NCBI GenBank assembly: GCA_002716825.1
Contig: PBCC01000045.1
Coordinates: forward strand, 26,336-90,335
Source of the DNA: Halobacteriovorax sp.
Lineage (GTDB): Bacteria > Bdellovibrionota > Bacteriovoracia > Bacteriovoracales > Bacteriovoracaceae
Direction: 5' to 3'
DNA: 64,000 nt
The translations under genes and the position numbers were made by a program. The notes beneath the pieces are model-generated. The model saw only the letters and a program-made list of their open reading frames with translations. It ran no database searches and was not told where the DNA came from. Position 1 is the stretch's first letter. Each line of letters opens with the position of its first letter. Below are positions 24,458-34,293 of the stretch, one piece after another.

Positions 24458-26844
24458 TCTGGATCGACAGGATCAATGGGATCGAGGTGAAGCTCTGTAA
24501 TTTCCCCCCAGTCGCTGCCATTTTTTGAGGCAGATAACCGGATAGCAAGTGGAAAATCTTGGTTAAGGGCTTGATAGATTGATTGGTGGTATGGATCTTC
24601 ATCATCCTTGGTGAAAATGAAACTAACTTCACCAGGTCCCATTTGATTTTCTAGCAGCGGCTTAATGCGTTTTAATAGAGTTGTTCTTCTGCCAAAACTC
24701 TGTCTTTTTTCAACATGCCAGTAAAGGTAGGAAGCGGCTTGATCGAGCTTAAACTCTAGGACAATGCTGCCATCTTCTTGTCTTCTTACTTTTGCTTCCT
24801 TGAATGTCATATTGTGATCATAGTCGAGATTTGGGCCGGGTTGGTCAAAATCAAGATCTCTTCTAAGTCGTAGAGTTAAATCACTGACAGGAAGATCTCC
24901 GGTAATTTTACGAATGCGACCAAAGGACTCAGGGGCGGATAAATCGACAAGTGTAGGAGTATCAGGAGAGGGCTCCATACTCAGTGTCAGGAGTCGAGTT
25001 AACTCTCTGTTGTAATGACGCTGTTTAAATAGCTTTCCAAGGCGCTTGGCCAGAAGCTTTGATTCATCTTTATTAAATTGCTTTGCCGCTCGCTTCCAAT
25101 GTCTTCTCAGTCTCCACGCATTCCACAACTGTCCACCTGGTTTCATATGTATGTCAGCCAAAAAAAGTGGAATATTACCAACTGTTAAGATCATCCTCTC
25201 AAGCGTCCACCAGAATCGATCCGATTTCATACTCCATTGTCCAACTGGAACTCCGTGGGCAATTTCAAGCAAAGGCCACTGCTCTTCTTTTGGAGTTGTT
25301 AAAAAACTAGCCAGGCTTGTACCAGGCAGGTCAACTTGGACCGCCGCCTTAACCGGACCGTACCATGCTGGCCGGTCATTTTTTGTATTACATCTGCGGC
25401 AGGGTACAGTGCGAGGAAAATTAGGCAATTTTAAATCAAGGCCTGAAATTTCTTGAGTCTCGGCAATAATATTATTTAATTCCTGCCCGCTCATATCGCT
25501 ATCAGACGCATTCATCTTAATTTGTAAGACGTGTTTATTATTAAGCCACGAGCCATCTTCTTCGAGTGAACTCGTAATTTCATAGCGCTTTTCTTCTCTA
25601 GAGCCCCATAAACTATCAAAGCCTCTAACATTGATATTTTTAGATTCAAAAACGGTATAGACTTTGTCGCTCGTCGTGATCTTAGCTTGAGTCAGACTCC
25701 ATGATTCAACACTTTGTTTTTGGAAAGCTAAGCTTAGCTTCATCTGCGAGCGGCGAAGGTTACGATTAGTGGTGTAGTCTCGTCGCATGACTGGTTGCAC
25801 GCCACTATCAGAAAGGAGTGAGAGCTTATTTGATTCTTCTAAGCGTCCTTGCGTTGCAAGGAAGTAGGCGCGTTTTGCATTCTCATTTGTTAAGTCGTAA
25901 TCGTAGACGACATCGAAGCCCCTGGCCGACTCAGTACTTGTTTGAAAACTAAAGGGGATGATATTTTCTTGTATTCCAAGAACGTTTTGACCAAAGACCA
26001 TGAATCCATCAAAAAGAGTGTACTCCATTCGGGATTGGCCTAGGCCAAGACTTAGTCCATGCTTACGCTCTCTAGCAAATTTAAGTCGAATTTTTTGTTT
26101 TTCAAGCTTCAAAGCCGAAACTTTAAATGTTCCAGCAAGATAGGTGGTGAAGCCACTATTGATTTGTAAAAAATCGGCCCCAAGAATTCCAAGGTCGCCC
26201 CAACCAAATGAGCCGTCGAGTCTAAGAGTGCCGCCGAGAAGCCAGGAGCTAATCTCGCCAACATCCATGCGTTCGACATTCTTTTCAGTGAAAGGAAGTC
26301 GAAGGGGAATGATCAAGGCATTCCACCATTTTCCATAACGTGCGCGTCGCAAGTTTCTCAAGCGGTTCTCAATATCAGTAGGTGCCGTTTCAAGCGATGA
26401 GAAGTCTTTTGCTTTTACTTGTCTAAGATTGACGCCTTGAAAATAGAGTTCAATTCCGATGCCTGCATTTAAGTTGGCACCAGGAAAGGGGATATCGGCT
26501 TCATCCCATAGACCAATTCTCATGGGAAGTTTAAACGTATCGGCCACTGTGTAGGTTTCGAGTAAATCGCGGTTATCAAAAACTTGTCTGCGAATACTAG
26601 TGGATATGTCGAGTCTAGAATTGCCGACTGAAAATAATTCGATATCGGCTAACTCATCAAATAGAGACACGCTAAGACGGGTTGTTTGGTCGGCCCAGTC
26701 ATCACTGTAATCGCGACTTATGCGAGTGAAAATTGAGTCAGGCCATGAACTTGTTTGAGGCGTTTGCGACTGAGCTAGAGTCTGAAAGCTCAGAAAAGTT
26801 GAACAAATTAATAGGACTAAGACTCGTAATATAGACATGGCCAT
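24454..26844 (-). CDS. Large exported protein, unknown
   Basis: 796 residues. Signal peptide MAMSILRVLVLLICSTFLSF, cleavage near TLAQS. The first ~450 residues are strand-rich with many Arg/Leu/Phe alternations (GGTLRLDGSFGWGDLGILG, FKVSALKLEKQKIRLKFARE), perhaps an outer-membrane or lipid-facing beta structure; CRRC (in PRTVPCRRCNTK) could bind metal or form a disulfide. The C-terminal third includes LTLRLRRDLDFDQPGPNLDY. I cannot name a family. Upstream partner of the hydrolase gene, and divergent from another pair of exported unknowns with about 100 bases between. Confidence 0.7.
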   Translation of the reverse strand: MAMSILRVLVLLICSTFLSFQTLAQSQTPQTSSWPDSIFTRISRDYSDDWADQTTRLSVSLFDELADIELFSVGNSRLDISTSIRRQVFDNRDLLETYTVADTFKLPMRIGLWDEADIPFPGANLNAGIGIELYFQGVNLRQVKAKDFSSLETAPTDIENRLRNLRRARYGKWWNALIIPLRLPFTEKNVERMDVGEISSWLLGGTLRLDGSFGWGDLGILGADFLQINSGFTTYLAGTFKVSALKLEKQKIRLKFARERKHGLSLGLGQSRMEYTLFDGFMVFGQNVLGIQENIIPFSFQTSTESARGFDVVYDYDLTNENAKRAYFLATQGRLEESNKLSLLSDSGVQPVMRRDYTTNRNLRRSQMKLSLAFQKQSVESWSLTQAKITTSDKVYTVFESKNINVRGFDSLWGSREEKRYEITSSLEEDGSWLNNKHVLQIKMNASDSDMSGQELNNIIAETQEISGLDLKLPNFPRTVPCRRCNTKNDRPAWYGPVKAAVQVDLPGTSLASFLTTPKEEQWPLLEIAHGVPVGQWSMKSDRFWWTLERMILTVGNIPLFLADIHMKPGGQLWNAWRLRRHWKRAAKQFNKDESKLLAKRLGKLFKQRHYNRELTRLLTLSMEPSPDTPTLVDLSAPESFGRIRKITGDLPVSDLTLRLRRDLDFDQPGPNLDYDHNMTFKEAKVRRQEDGSIVLEFKLDQAASYLYWHVEKRQSFGRRTTLLKRIKPLLENQMGPGEVSFIFTKDDEDPYHQSIYQALNQDFPLAIRLSASKNGSDWGEITELHLDPIDPVDPE

Positions 26845-26895
26845 TTTTAACCTGATTTCAAAAACTTGGCCATGAGATTGAAAGTCTTTCAGGGT

Positions 26896-26923
26896 TTGAA
26901 TTTTGCTAAGAACGACCGATAAG
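26896..26923 (+). promoter_or_regulatory. Candidate promoter for the exported gene pair at 26949
   Basis: TTGAAT (26896-26901), 16-base spacer, GATAAG (26918-26923), four of six matches in each box. It is the only promoter-like pair I see in the divergent spacer on the plus strand. Confidence 0.33.
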
Positions 26924-26948
26924 TCTATTGAATTTGAAGGAGCTCAAT

Positions 26949-27845
26949 TTGCGTTTAGCTTTTTATATTCTCTGGTCCCTGAGTACTGCTTTTTTAGTAG
27001 TAATTCCTTATATTTATGAGTTCTCTGGCCGGAATCCTTCTGGTACGTTTCCACTTGATGGTGCTGCTTCGAGCGCGCTTAGACACCGCTACCTTGTTTT
27101 TCCTAAAATTCACCACACTCAATACAATCAAGTTCGAAATCATTTAGCAAAGATTCAAGATCAGCTTAGTCATTACGCTTCAACTCCTGGTCAACTTCAG
27201 AAAATGCGCGATTCTTTAGTCGATTTTGCAAACCCACTTTCATTCGTGATTATGCCGCCGCTTATGACCAGCTGTGGAGAATTAGTTGATCGCTATAATT
27301 CTCACTCCGTAGCTTTAGAGCGAGCGCTTCGAGGCTATTGGCAGCGAGGTGGCGTTCAAAAGTGCACTGAGATTGTCATTTCAATCGTCGACGAGGCATC
27401 AGACCCACATCTAGAGTTCAAAGCGGTCAAGCGTGAAACAGGTAGGGTGATCATCTTAAATAATCAAGGTGGTGCACTAGCACAGCTCATCATGTGGCGT
27501 GATGATAAAATGAAGCTTAACACAGCTCAGGTTCAGCCTCTTGATCCTGTTTTAGATGTTGGCTCAGGTTTTTCCTCGTTACCAGTTGATTGGCCTAGAC
27601 TGCAAACACATCGTCAAAACGTGCGTAGTATTAGCGAAATCAGAATTCCATTTGACCCCTATATTAAAAACTCGCTTATTGAGCGAGGACAATCAGATTG
27701 GTCGTGTGGAGCTCAGTTACTAGGATTAAAATATCGCGATTCTTGGGGGAGAACGGCCACCGCCCAGTGGTGTTATGGTGATACGTTTCCTAAAGTATTG
27801 GAGAACGATCATTATTATGCTTATCGAATAGAGGAGTCCATATGA
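26949..27845 (+). CDS. Membrane-anchored exported protein, unknown
   Basis: 298 residues from TTG 26949, where AAGGAG (26937-26942) lies 6 bases upstream; a TTG at 26928 has no SD. One N-terminal hydrophobic segment (MRLAFYILWSLSTAFLVVIP) is an uncleaved anchor or signal; the rest is soluble and presumably periplasmic, with Cys at four scattered positions. The last residues overlap the next gene by 4 bases (ATGA). No motif recognised. It is likely one component of an envelope complex with the 27842 product. Confidence 0.7.
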   Translation: MRLAFYILWSLSTAFLVVIPYIYEFSGRNPSGTFPLDGAASSALRHRYLVFPKIHHTQYNQVRNHLAKIQDQLSHYASTPGQLQKMRDSLVDFANPLSFVIMPPLMTSCGELVDRYNSHSVALERALRGYWQRGGVQKCTEIVISIVDEASDPHLEFKAVKRETGRVIILNNQGGALAQLIMWRDDKMKLNTAQVQPLDPVLDVGSGFSSLPVDWPRLQTHRQNVRSISEIRIPFDPYIKNSLIERGQSDWSCGAQLLGLKYRDSWGRTATAQWCYGDTFPKVLENDHYYAYRIEESI

Positions 27846-29080
27846 GGATTCTTTTATGCCTGCTTCTGGTGACGGTTTCAACACAGTTAAGGGCACAGTC
27901 TTGGCTGGATGTATTTAATCGCTATCGGGTCGCTCAAGCAGCGGATTGGCTTGCACCTATTAAAATTCCAAGAAGTGATCTAAGACCTTTTGTTACTTTG
28001 GCACGCAGAAGCCAAGCTTGCTCAGATTGTCGTGTCGAAACGCTCGGAGATACCGGACGATTTGCACTGGCCATGCAAGGTCAGGGGACTAGAAAAGATA
28101 TTGAAGCAGTCAGAACACCCAAGGGGGAAACATTACTTACTGCCAGGGATATGGAGTTTCTGCGCGCTCACGCCTGGGATGGAGCCGGGAAAGTTTTTAT
28201 TGGGTCAACCACCCATACCCCTTCTGTCTCACCACAATCATTAGTTATGGGATTGGTTTCACAAATCGGCGTGCGTGGGCATCCGATAGCTATCGGCTTT
28301 GGAAATGAAGACGAGGATCGTCTGCTTTGGGGATATAGGCTCTTACCTATTTCTGCCAGTGATGTACTTGAGCCAATTGTGAGAGATGGCAGACTTGTTT
28401 ATCCTGTCATTCTTAGATTTAATTTATATTTTCATGAGCCAGTGGAAGACGTGTCTTTGAGTCCTTATGATTTTCAAAGCGGCAAAGATATATCATTTCC
28501 TTCAAAGATTAGACTTGGGAAAAGTACGAGTGGCCTAACACTTAAGGCGGAGTTTACTTTTGATCAACCAGTCGTCATATCTCAAAATGGATATCAAGCT
28601 CAAGGTAATGGTCGATTGTTAGATGCAGGAAAGTGGCTCGAGCAAAGCCCTATCAAGCACCTTTGGGTTGCGACACCCTACGGCTCGAGTGCATCAGAGC
28701 ATCCGGCCCTATCTCCCAAAGCACTCAACTTGATCCAAGATGGTCGATGGAATGCACCAGAACTTACAAAGCGACTAACAACTTTTGTAAGTCTCAAAAA
28801 TGTTTACGAAGCATTTCCTTGGCTGGAGGGAGTTAACTTAGAATCATTTAAAGATGATCAAGATGGAATTAGGATTCTTATTGCAAAAAAAATTGAGAAT
28901 GCTTTTTACCGTAATAAAATTCCGGTAAAGCTGTGGAGTGAATCAATTTATATTCCAAGAACAAATCAAGAATTAATGTCACTTCGAATTACTTTTTATG
29001 GTAATTATGATCAATCAAAAGTCCTCAGGATATTTGAGAGACTGGGCATGAAAGTCGATATGAGTGATGCGATCAATTAA
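27842..29080 (+). CDS. Exported protein, unknown
   Basis: 412 residues with signal peptide MRILLCLLLVTVSTQLRAQ. Near the mature N-terminus a CSDC motif (SQACSDCRVE) could be a disulfide or metal site. Several strand-like stretches (GRLVYPVILRFNLYFHEP, LTLKAEFTFDQPVVIS) and a C-terminal helical part with LRITFYGNYDQSKVLRIFER. Translationally coupled to the upstream membrane-anchored protein through an ATGA overlap; the stop overlaps the stop of the convergent 29077 gene by 4 bases. Not recognised. Confidence 0.7.
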   Translation: MRILLCLLLVTVSTQLRAQSWLDVFNRYRVAQAADWLAPIKIPRSDLRPFVTLARRSQACSDCRVETLGDTGRFALAMQGQGTRKDIEAVRTPKGETLLTARDMEFLRAHAWDGAGKVFIGSTTHTPSVSPQSLVMGLVSQIGVRGHPIAIGFGNEDEDRLLWGYRLLPISASDVLEPIVRDGRLVYPVILRFNLYFHEPVEDVSLSPYDFQSGKDISFPSKIRLGKSTSGLTLKAEFTFDQPVVISQNGYQAQGNGRLLDAGKWLEQSPIKHLWVATPYGSSASEHPALSPKALNLIQDGRWNAPELTKRLTTFVSLKNVYEAFPWLEGVNLESFKDDQDGIRILIAKKIENAFYRNKIPVKLWSESIYIPRTNQELMSLRITFYGNYDQSKVLRIFERLGMKVDMSDAIN

Positions 29081-29646
29081 ATTGAAACTGCTAGTTCGCA
29101 TGAAAGACGAGAGCGTTTCTTCGTACAAGACATTTGTTTTATTTTAGCCTCTTCATAACCCTCGATACCTTCCATTATTGGAGCGTAAAGCCTGCCAAGA
29201 GCTGTGAGTTCTTCTTTTGTTAAACCTTCGATATTCACATGAAGCTTGTGTTTACCTTCTTTCTTATAGGGTAAGTGGGCCATCTCAACCTGTGTGACTC
29301 CTTCGAAAGAAAGCGGGGAGACAAGAACAATTTGTCCGTCCTTGAGGATGAGTTCACCAAGTTTTGTCTTTAGTGTATTGAGCTTTTTTCCAGGCGAGCT
29401 CTCATCTTCAATATGATCTGCAAGCTTGTCATATACGCCCCAAATAGCCTTTGATCTTTTAAAGTCAGAAGCGATCTTGTAATTTTTTTCGACTGCAATA
29501 TCTTCTTGTGTATCTAGTGGTGAGGCTACGCTTCGAGTGAGCTTTTTTGGCCAAGGAGTTGAGACCATACTATGCAGTGAAGCTACGCTTAATGTGCATA
29601 AGAATGAAGAGGCAGTAAATAAGCAAATCATTGAGACTTTTTGCAA
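29077..29646 (-). CDS. Exported protein, unknown
   Basis: 189 residues from TTG 29646, chosen because AAAGGAG lies 5 bases upstream; the ATG at 29673 precedes this SD. Signal-like start MQKVSMICLFTASSFLCTLS. The mature part has VYDKLADHIEDESSPGKKLN, LKDGQIVLVSPLSFEGVTQV and EGLTKEELTALGRLYAP, followed by two Cys near the end (KQMSCTKKRSRLSCEL). No family recognised. It converges on the 27842 gene. Confidence 0.65.
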   Translation of the reverse strand: MQKVSMICLFTASSFLCTLSVASLHSMVSTPWPKKLTRSVASPLDTQEDIAVEKNYKIASDFKRSKAIWGVYDKLADHIEDESSPGKKLNTLKTKLGELILKDGQIVLVSPLSFEGVTQVEMAHLPYKKEGKHKLHVNIEGLTKEELTALGRLYAPIMEGIEGYEEAKIKQMSCTKKRSRLSCELAVSI

Positions 29647-29805
29647 AGGAACTCCTTTTATTGTCCTATTCATAGAGATGCAAGGCTGGGGCCTAAAAGT
29701 TGACCTATTTGAGAGGACTTGGAGTGTCTATTAATTAGGCGGCCGTCACTTGAGAGGCAAAGCTATTCTAGGCAATTATGCCACCTAAGGTTACAATAGA
29801 AGCAT

Positions 29806-32800
29806 ATGCAGCAAGGTAGCTCTAAGCCTAAAGAAGCCCATCAGCTCACTTTAGACGACTTAAGAAATATAGGATCTCAACTAGATAAGCGTTCTAGTGC
29901 CCATTGTTTGGCCAAATGGTTCCAAGTCACGTTGAATTTACATAACGGTCGCTCGGCCAGTTGTTGTTTGCAGCCTTCAAAGAAGATCAACCGCACTTCA
30001 ATCGAATCTGATGCAAGTAAAATCTATAATACTCCTGAGCATGTACTCGATCGAATTAAACTGAGAGAAGGTCAGAAAATTAATGACTGTCAGGCGTGTT
30101 GGAGTGTGGAGGAAAGTGGCGCGTACTCTGAACGTCATTATAAGTCTGGTGATTCTTGGGCATGGAATCTGTTAGAGCGTGCGGACCTTGACCCAAATGA
30201 TGTAAAACCGACTTACGTTGAAGTAAGTTTTTCTTCTCAATGCCAGCTGCGTTGTAGTTACTGCAACCCAGAAACAAGTAGTTCAATAGCCCAAGAAGTT
30301 GATAAGTTTGGGGCTTATCCAGATAGGGAAACCCAAATGAGTCGACCTGATAGGGTCCGTAAAGGTTCGCTCCCTTGGAATGAGGAGTATCCTAATCAGC
30401 TTAACCCCTATATTGAGAGTTTTTGGCATTGGTTACCAACTGTCTATAGCGGGCTTAAGGTTTTTCGAATTACAGGTGGCGAGCCATTTTTAAGTGAGGA
30501 TACATTTAAGTTTATAGATTATGTAAAGAATAATCCAAATCCAGATATGGATATTCAATTTAATTCTAACCTGTCTTTCCCTGAACAAGTATTTGAACGA
30601 TTTATGAAAGTCTTCGAGGCAGTTCCACGTTCTCATTATAAGAACGTCGTTTTGTATGCCTCCCTCGACTCATGGGGCAAGCGAGCCGAATATATTCGTC
30701 ATGGATTACGAACAAATGTCATGATGGATAATATTGATAAATTGTTGACCAAATTTCCCACGCTAGAATTAAGATTTACGGCAACCGTCTCTATCCTCGC
30801 AAGCTTCGGTTTGAAAGAAATGTTGCAAGAAATAGCGCGATTAAAAGATAAATGGGGGAGAGATCGAATTCTCGTATCTATTTACCCGCTTGTCTTTCCA
30901 TCCTTTCAGTCGATTAGTGTGGGTAAGGCTATTGTCGAAAAAGTAATTCAAGAAGCTTATGAGTACGCGAAATCGAAACCCTTTTTGTTTGATGAACGAG
31001 AGGTCATGATGTTACAGGCTTTAACAAAAGTTAAAGCATTTGAACCTGTTAAATCAAGTGAACTTCTTATTGATTTTTATCTCTTTTTTAAAGAATATGA
31101 CCGTCGTAAGAAAACAGATCTGCTTGCCGTTTTTCCTGAATTCGAACAGCTGTGGAATAAAGCCCAAGCTCTCTCCTTATCACAGAAAAACCATCTGCTA
31201 GGTAGGGTGTTTAGTGATGATAGTGATCAGGCCGTTAAGGCTTGTTCTGATTTATTTCGTATTAATCAAGGTGATCTAGACTTCCAAATGACCATTGCCA
31301 AACGTTTGGTAGAAAAGGACACGCTGACACTAGATTATTTTAAACGATTAAGCGTGGTTCATGCGAAGGTTTATCAGTATTTAACCTCATCAATTCACAT
31401 TCCAAATTGTGCTGTGTCTATAATTCGTTGTTTAATTTCACTTAACTATAAACATAGCGATATCACCAAGGCCCTTAAAACATCAGTTGAGAATACAACA
31501 GATGAAGAGATTTATAATGTTCTAGAGACATGGTTTGATTCTCTTGAAAAAATATATTCAAAGGAAGAGGCAAGTAAGGTTTTTATCGACTTGCTTTGGC
31601 TTGCGCAAGAACACCAACGATTAAATTTATGTGAAAGAATTCTTCTTTTTATTGAACAAGAAGGTCTGTCAAGAATCCCTGAAACCTGGCAAAACAAGTT
31701 TAAGTTCTTGCATGAAGAGTCTCCGTCAGTGGAATCCATAGTCGAATTAATAGGTGATAGCTCACTAGACTATCTACCTGGCCATATCTTATCGGGATTA
31801 AAAAACCAAAAGACTATTGTTGATGTTCTTACTCTATGTCTTCGCTCCGGCGTAATCACAGATGTAGTGGTCAGAAAGTTTGAACGAAATAAAACCTTTT
31901 TTGACCATTCGGTTTTAGATGGGATTACACCAGCATCCTGCTTTGAATATGCGAGAGTGGCCAAAGTCTTAGAGCTTGATGAGCAGTTGCTTGAGACATT
32001 CTTAATCACCATGGAATCTTGGACTCCTAAAGAGATTGCCAGCGCATTTGCACAATTTAAGATTGCTAAGATTGACTGCCCTCCTCAAACTATTATCAAG
32101 CTTATCACCACTTGTGCAGAGCAAATATCAAAACTGGAGTGGACATGGTTAGAACAGGCTATTGCTCTTGCTGGAGTTGAGGAGGTACTGCTTGAACTCG
32201 ACAGTCAGTTCGTCTTGTCAGACAAGTTAAGCCAGTGGCATTTAAGCTTGCTTGATCACCTTGTTTTGAATCATATGGTAGGTGATCTCACAACTCATTC
32301 AACATCAGCTGCTCTGTTAAAGTCGAATCATCAAAAGCTTGATCCTATTTCGTGGTGGAATGCACTCTGTAATGAGAAAGACGCAAAGCTCGGATGGGCA
32401 CTGTACAAACTCGCTCCACCTTTATTTGAAATTGGTCGCTACGATCATCCTCTTGATGCTTCATCTTTTGCAAATCGCTTTAGTATTATTGCTCAAATTA
32501 GGCAGCGAACTCGTCTAGACAACTGGAGGGATATATTTTCAAGACTTAATGATGAAGATCGCTGGTTTGTCTTGGACAGTATTTCTTCTTGCTCTGAATC
32601 TCTCGCTCTACTAGCGAGCTGGTCACGTAATCTAGGCTTGAACAAAGACCTTGATGGGAGGTTGTTTGATTACTTACGCAAAAGCGAGATGAAGTTTCCT
32701 GATCTTGTTAATGATACACCTTGGAATGAGTTAGGTTTATCGACATGGGCATCTTGGGTTAGCATCGACAACTTTCTTCTTGGCCTAAATAGACTTAGCT

Positions 32801-34293
32801 TCACTGATCAGGCTTATGCACTTAGATTCTTTGATCACACCAATTTATCGCCATCATTCTTTTCATCACTTTTCAATTTAAATGCAATTTTATTGAAGGA
32901 GTTTATCTCCTTACACGGTGTCTCAAAACCGTTAGAGACCGCACTATATGACTTACCAGCCGAACAATCCTATGAGTTTTTAAGGGAACTTGATATTCAT
33001 CATGCCTGGCGCGATGAACTACTTAAGTCAATTGGACAAAAATTAAACGCAAATAAAAGGCAAGACTATATAGTTTGGTGTTTTGAGAACAACTTAGACT
33101 TGTATGATCATTTCGTTAAAACTCAATCTCTTTCTGAAGAAGAACTTTGGTCGATCTTATCAGGTACCTCTTCACTTTCTGAGAATAGACAGGCTCGATT
33201 ATTAGATCTCTTTTCTATGACAAACTCTAATGAGGTAAAAGCGAATATAATTAAAAAAATTATAGATCAGGCTCCAAATCCTACTATCATACAAAATAAT
33301 TTCGCTTGGTTTGATGATGATCTGCTTCTCCAAGTTTATTGTAAACATTCGAACTTAGATCATTTAGCGCATGTTCTAGCGAACAAAGGGCCAGGTATTG
33401 TTTTTAGAAGTTTAGAACTACGAATATCGAGTTATGGTTTAAATTCAATTGATGAGATAAAACACTGGCATTCTCTAGGGATAGAGGTAATTTGTAAGCT
33501 TTATCAGCTCAAGCCAATACCAGAACTATGGGAGGATTATTTAGGTTCACTAACAACAGAGGATGCTCTTACACTTTTACGTGCACTCAATAAAGACCAG
33601 TTTACACAGGAGTTGGCCGTATCTCTTTGGCCCAACTTGTTAACACAAGGTTCCTCTCGTGTTCATGAGTTTGGTAATTGGCTGCAAGCTGAATTTGGCG
33701 CCAGTGAAGTTTTTGCAACTTATTGTGACCATGACATCTATGGTGATTACTCGTTATCTCAGTGGAAAAAAGGTCAAAAAGATTTTGCAAATATAGCTTT
33801 TATGCAATTGTTTAAGCGTTTTTGTAGAGGGCCGGACTTTGACTACCTCTTAGCAGAACTTAAAATGATCTACCCTTTACTTGAACCTCATCATCTAGTG
33901 TTCACATCTGAAAAAATAAAAACATCAAGGATCGCTGAGGCGATGAGAGTTCTAGCTACACACTTAAATGATGAAATGATTTCAATAAAATTCTTGAACG
34001 CGCTATGGTCAGAGCCAAGGCTCAGGATGGAAGCTTTATACGCCTCAGATCGTGAAGGATTATTAAAGTCGCCGAAGCTATTGCCGTGGCTCATGATGCG
34101 CCTCTCTGAGCTTTTGATCAAAGACGATCCCATCGCTTGGAATATTGTTGATCTAATTATTTCAAATGACTTAGACAAACAGAAAATTCTGAAACTTCAA
34201 CAAACAGTTTTAGCCTCGAACTTTCACATGAAAAAGCCGGCTCTTAAACTTTTGAGCTTTGCTAAATCATCTAGCGACTTTAGCTCTTTTTGA
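29806..34293 (+). CDS. Giant radical SAM protein with ~1000-residue helical C-terminal region
   Basis: 1495 residues. The N-terminus resembles twitch/SPASM-like radical SAM proteins: HCLAKWFQVTLNLHNG with CC at 53-54, then CQAC (95-98) before ESGAYSERHYKSG. The radical SAM cluster motif C-x3-C-x2-C is Cys146, Cys150 and Cys153 (CQLRCSYC), and GGEP (224-227) binds SAM. The catalytic core should end near residue 400. The remaining ~1,090 residues lack known motifs and look like stacked amphipathic helices. Typical relatives have only about 350-450 residues. The enzyme should generate a 5'-deoxyadenosyl radical; substrate unknown. No partner gene is adjacent. The 3' end overlaps rlmK by 14 bases. 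Confidence 0.88.
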   Translation: MQQGSSKPKEAHQLTLDDLRNIGSQLDKRSSAHCLAKWFQVTLNLHNGRSASCCLQPSKKINRTSIESDASKIYNTPEHVLDRIKLREGQKINDCQACWSVEESGAYSERHYKSGDSWAWNLLERADLDPNDVKPTYVEVSFSSQCQLRCSYCNPETSSSIAQEVDKFGAYPDRETQMSRPDRVRKGSLPWNEEYPNQLNPYIESFWHWLPTVYSGLKVFRITGGEPFLSEDTFKFIDYVKNNPNPDMDIQFNSNLSFPEQVFERFMKVFEAVPRSHYKNVVLYASLDSWGKRAEYIRHGLRTNVMMDNIDKLLTKFPTLELRFTATVSILASFGLKEMLQEIARLKDKWGRDRILVSIYPLVFPSFQSISVGKAIVEKVIQEAYEYAKSKPFLFDEREVMMLQALTKVKAFEPVKSSELLIDFYLFFKEYDRRKKTDLLAVFPEFEQLWNKAQALSLSQKNHLLGRVFSDDSDQAVKACSDLFRINQGDLDFQMTIAKRLVEKDTLTLDYFKRLSVVHAKVYQYLTSSIHIPNCAVSIIRCLISLNYKHSDITKALKTSVENTTDEEIYNVLETWFDSLEKIYSKEEASKVFIDLLWLAQEHQRLNLCERILLFIEQEGLSRIPETWQNKFKFLHEESPSVESIVELIGDSSLDYLPGHILSGLKNQKTIVDVLTLCLRSGVITDVVVRKFERNKTFFDHSVLDGITPASCFEYARVAKVLELDEQLLETFLITMESWTPKEIASAFAQFKIAKIDCPPQTIIKLITTCAEQISKLEWTWLEQAIALAGVEEVLLELDSQFVLSDKLSQWHLSLLDHLVLNHMVGDLTTHSTSAALLKSNHQKLDPISWWNALCNEKDAKLGWALYKLAPPLFEIGRYDHPLDASSFANRFSIIAQIRQRTRLDNWRDIFSRLNDEDRWFVLDSISSCSESLALLASWSRNLGLNKDLDGRLFDYLRKSEMKFPDLVNDTPWNELGLSTWASWVSIDNFLLGLNRLSFTDQAYALRFFDHTNLSPSFFSSLFNLNAILLKEFISLHGVSKPLETALYDLPAEQSYEFLRELDIHHAWRDELLKSIGQKLNANKRQDYIVWCFENNLDLYDHFVKTQSLSEEELWSILSGTSSLSENRQARLLDLFSMTNSNEVKANIIKKIIDQAPNPTIIQNNFAWFDDDLLLQVYCKHSNLDHLAHVLANKGPGIVFRSLELRISSYGLNSIDEIKHWHSLGIEVICKLYQLKPIPELWEDYLGSLTTEDALTLLRALNKDQFTQELAVSLWPNLLTQGSSRVHEFGNWLQAEFGASEVFATYCDHDIYGDYSLSQWKKGQKDFANIAFMQLFKRFCRGPDFDYLLAELKMIYPLLEPHHLVFTSEKIKTSRIAEAMRVLATHLNDEMISIKFLNALWSEPRLRMEALYASDREGLLKSPKLLPWLMMRLSELLIKDDPIAWNIVDLIISNDLDKQKILKLQQTVLASNFHMKKPALKLLSFAKSSSDFSSF

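Noticed and set aside
25046..25456. 136-codon plus-strand ORF inside the 796-residue exported protein gene
   Set aside because: Antisense shadow; the sense frame has signal peptide, SD and coupled neighbour.
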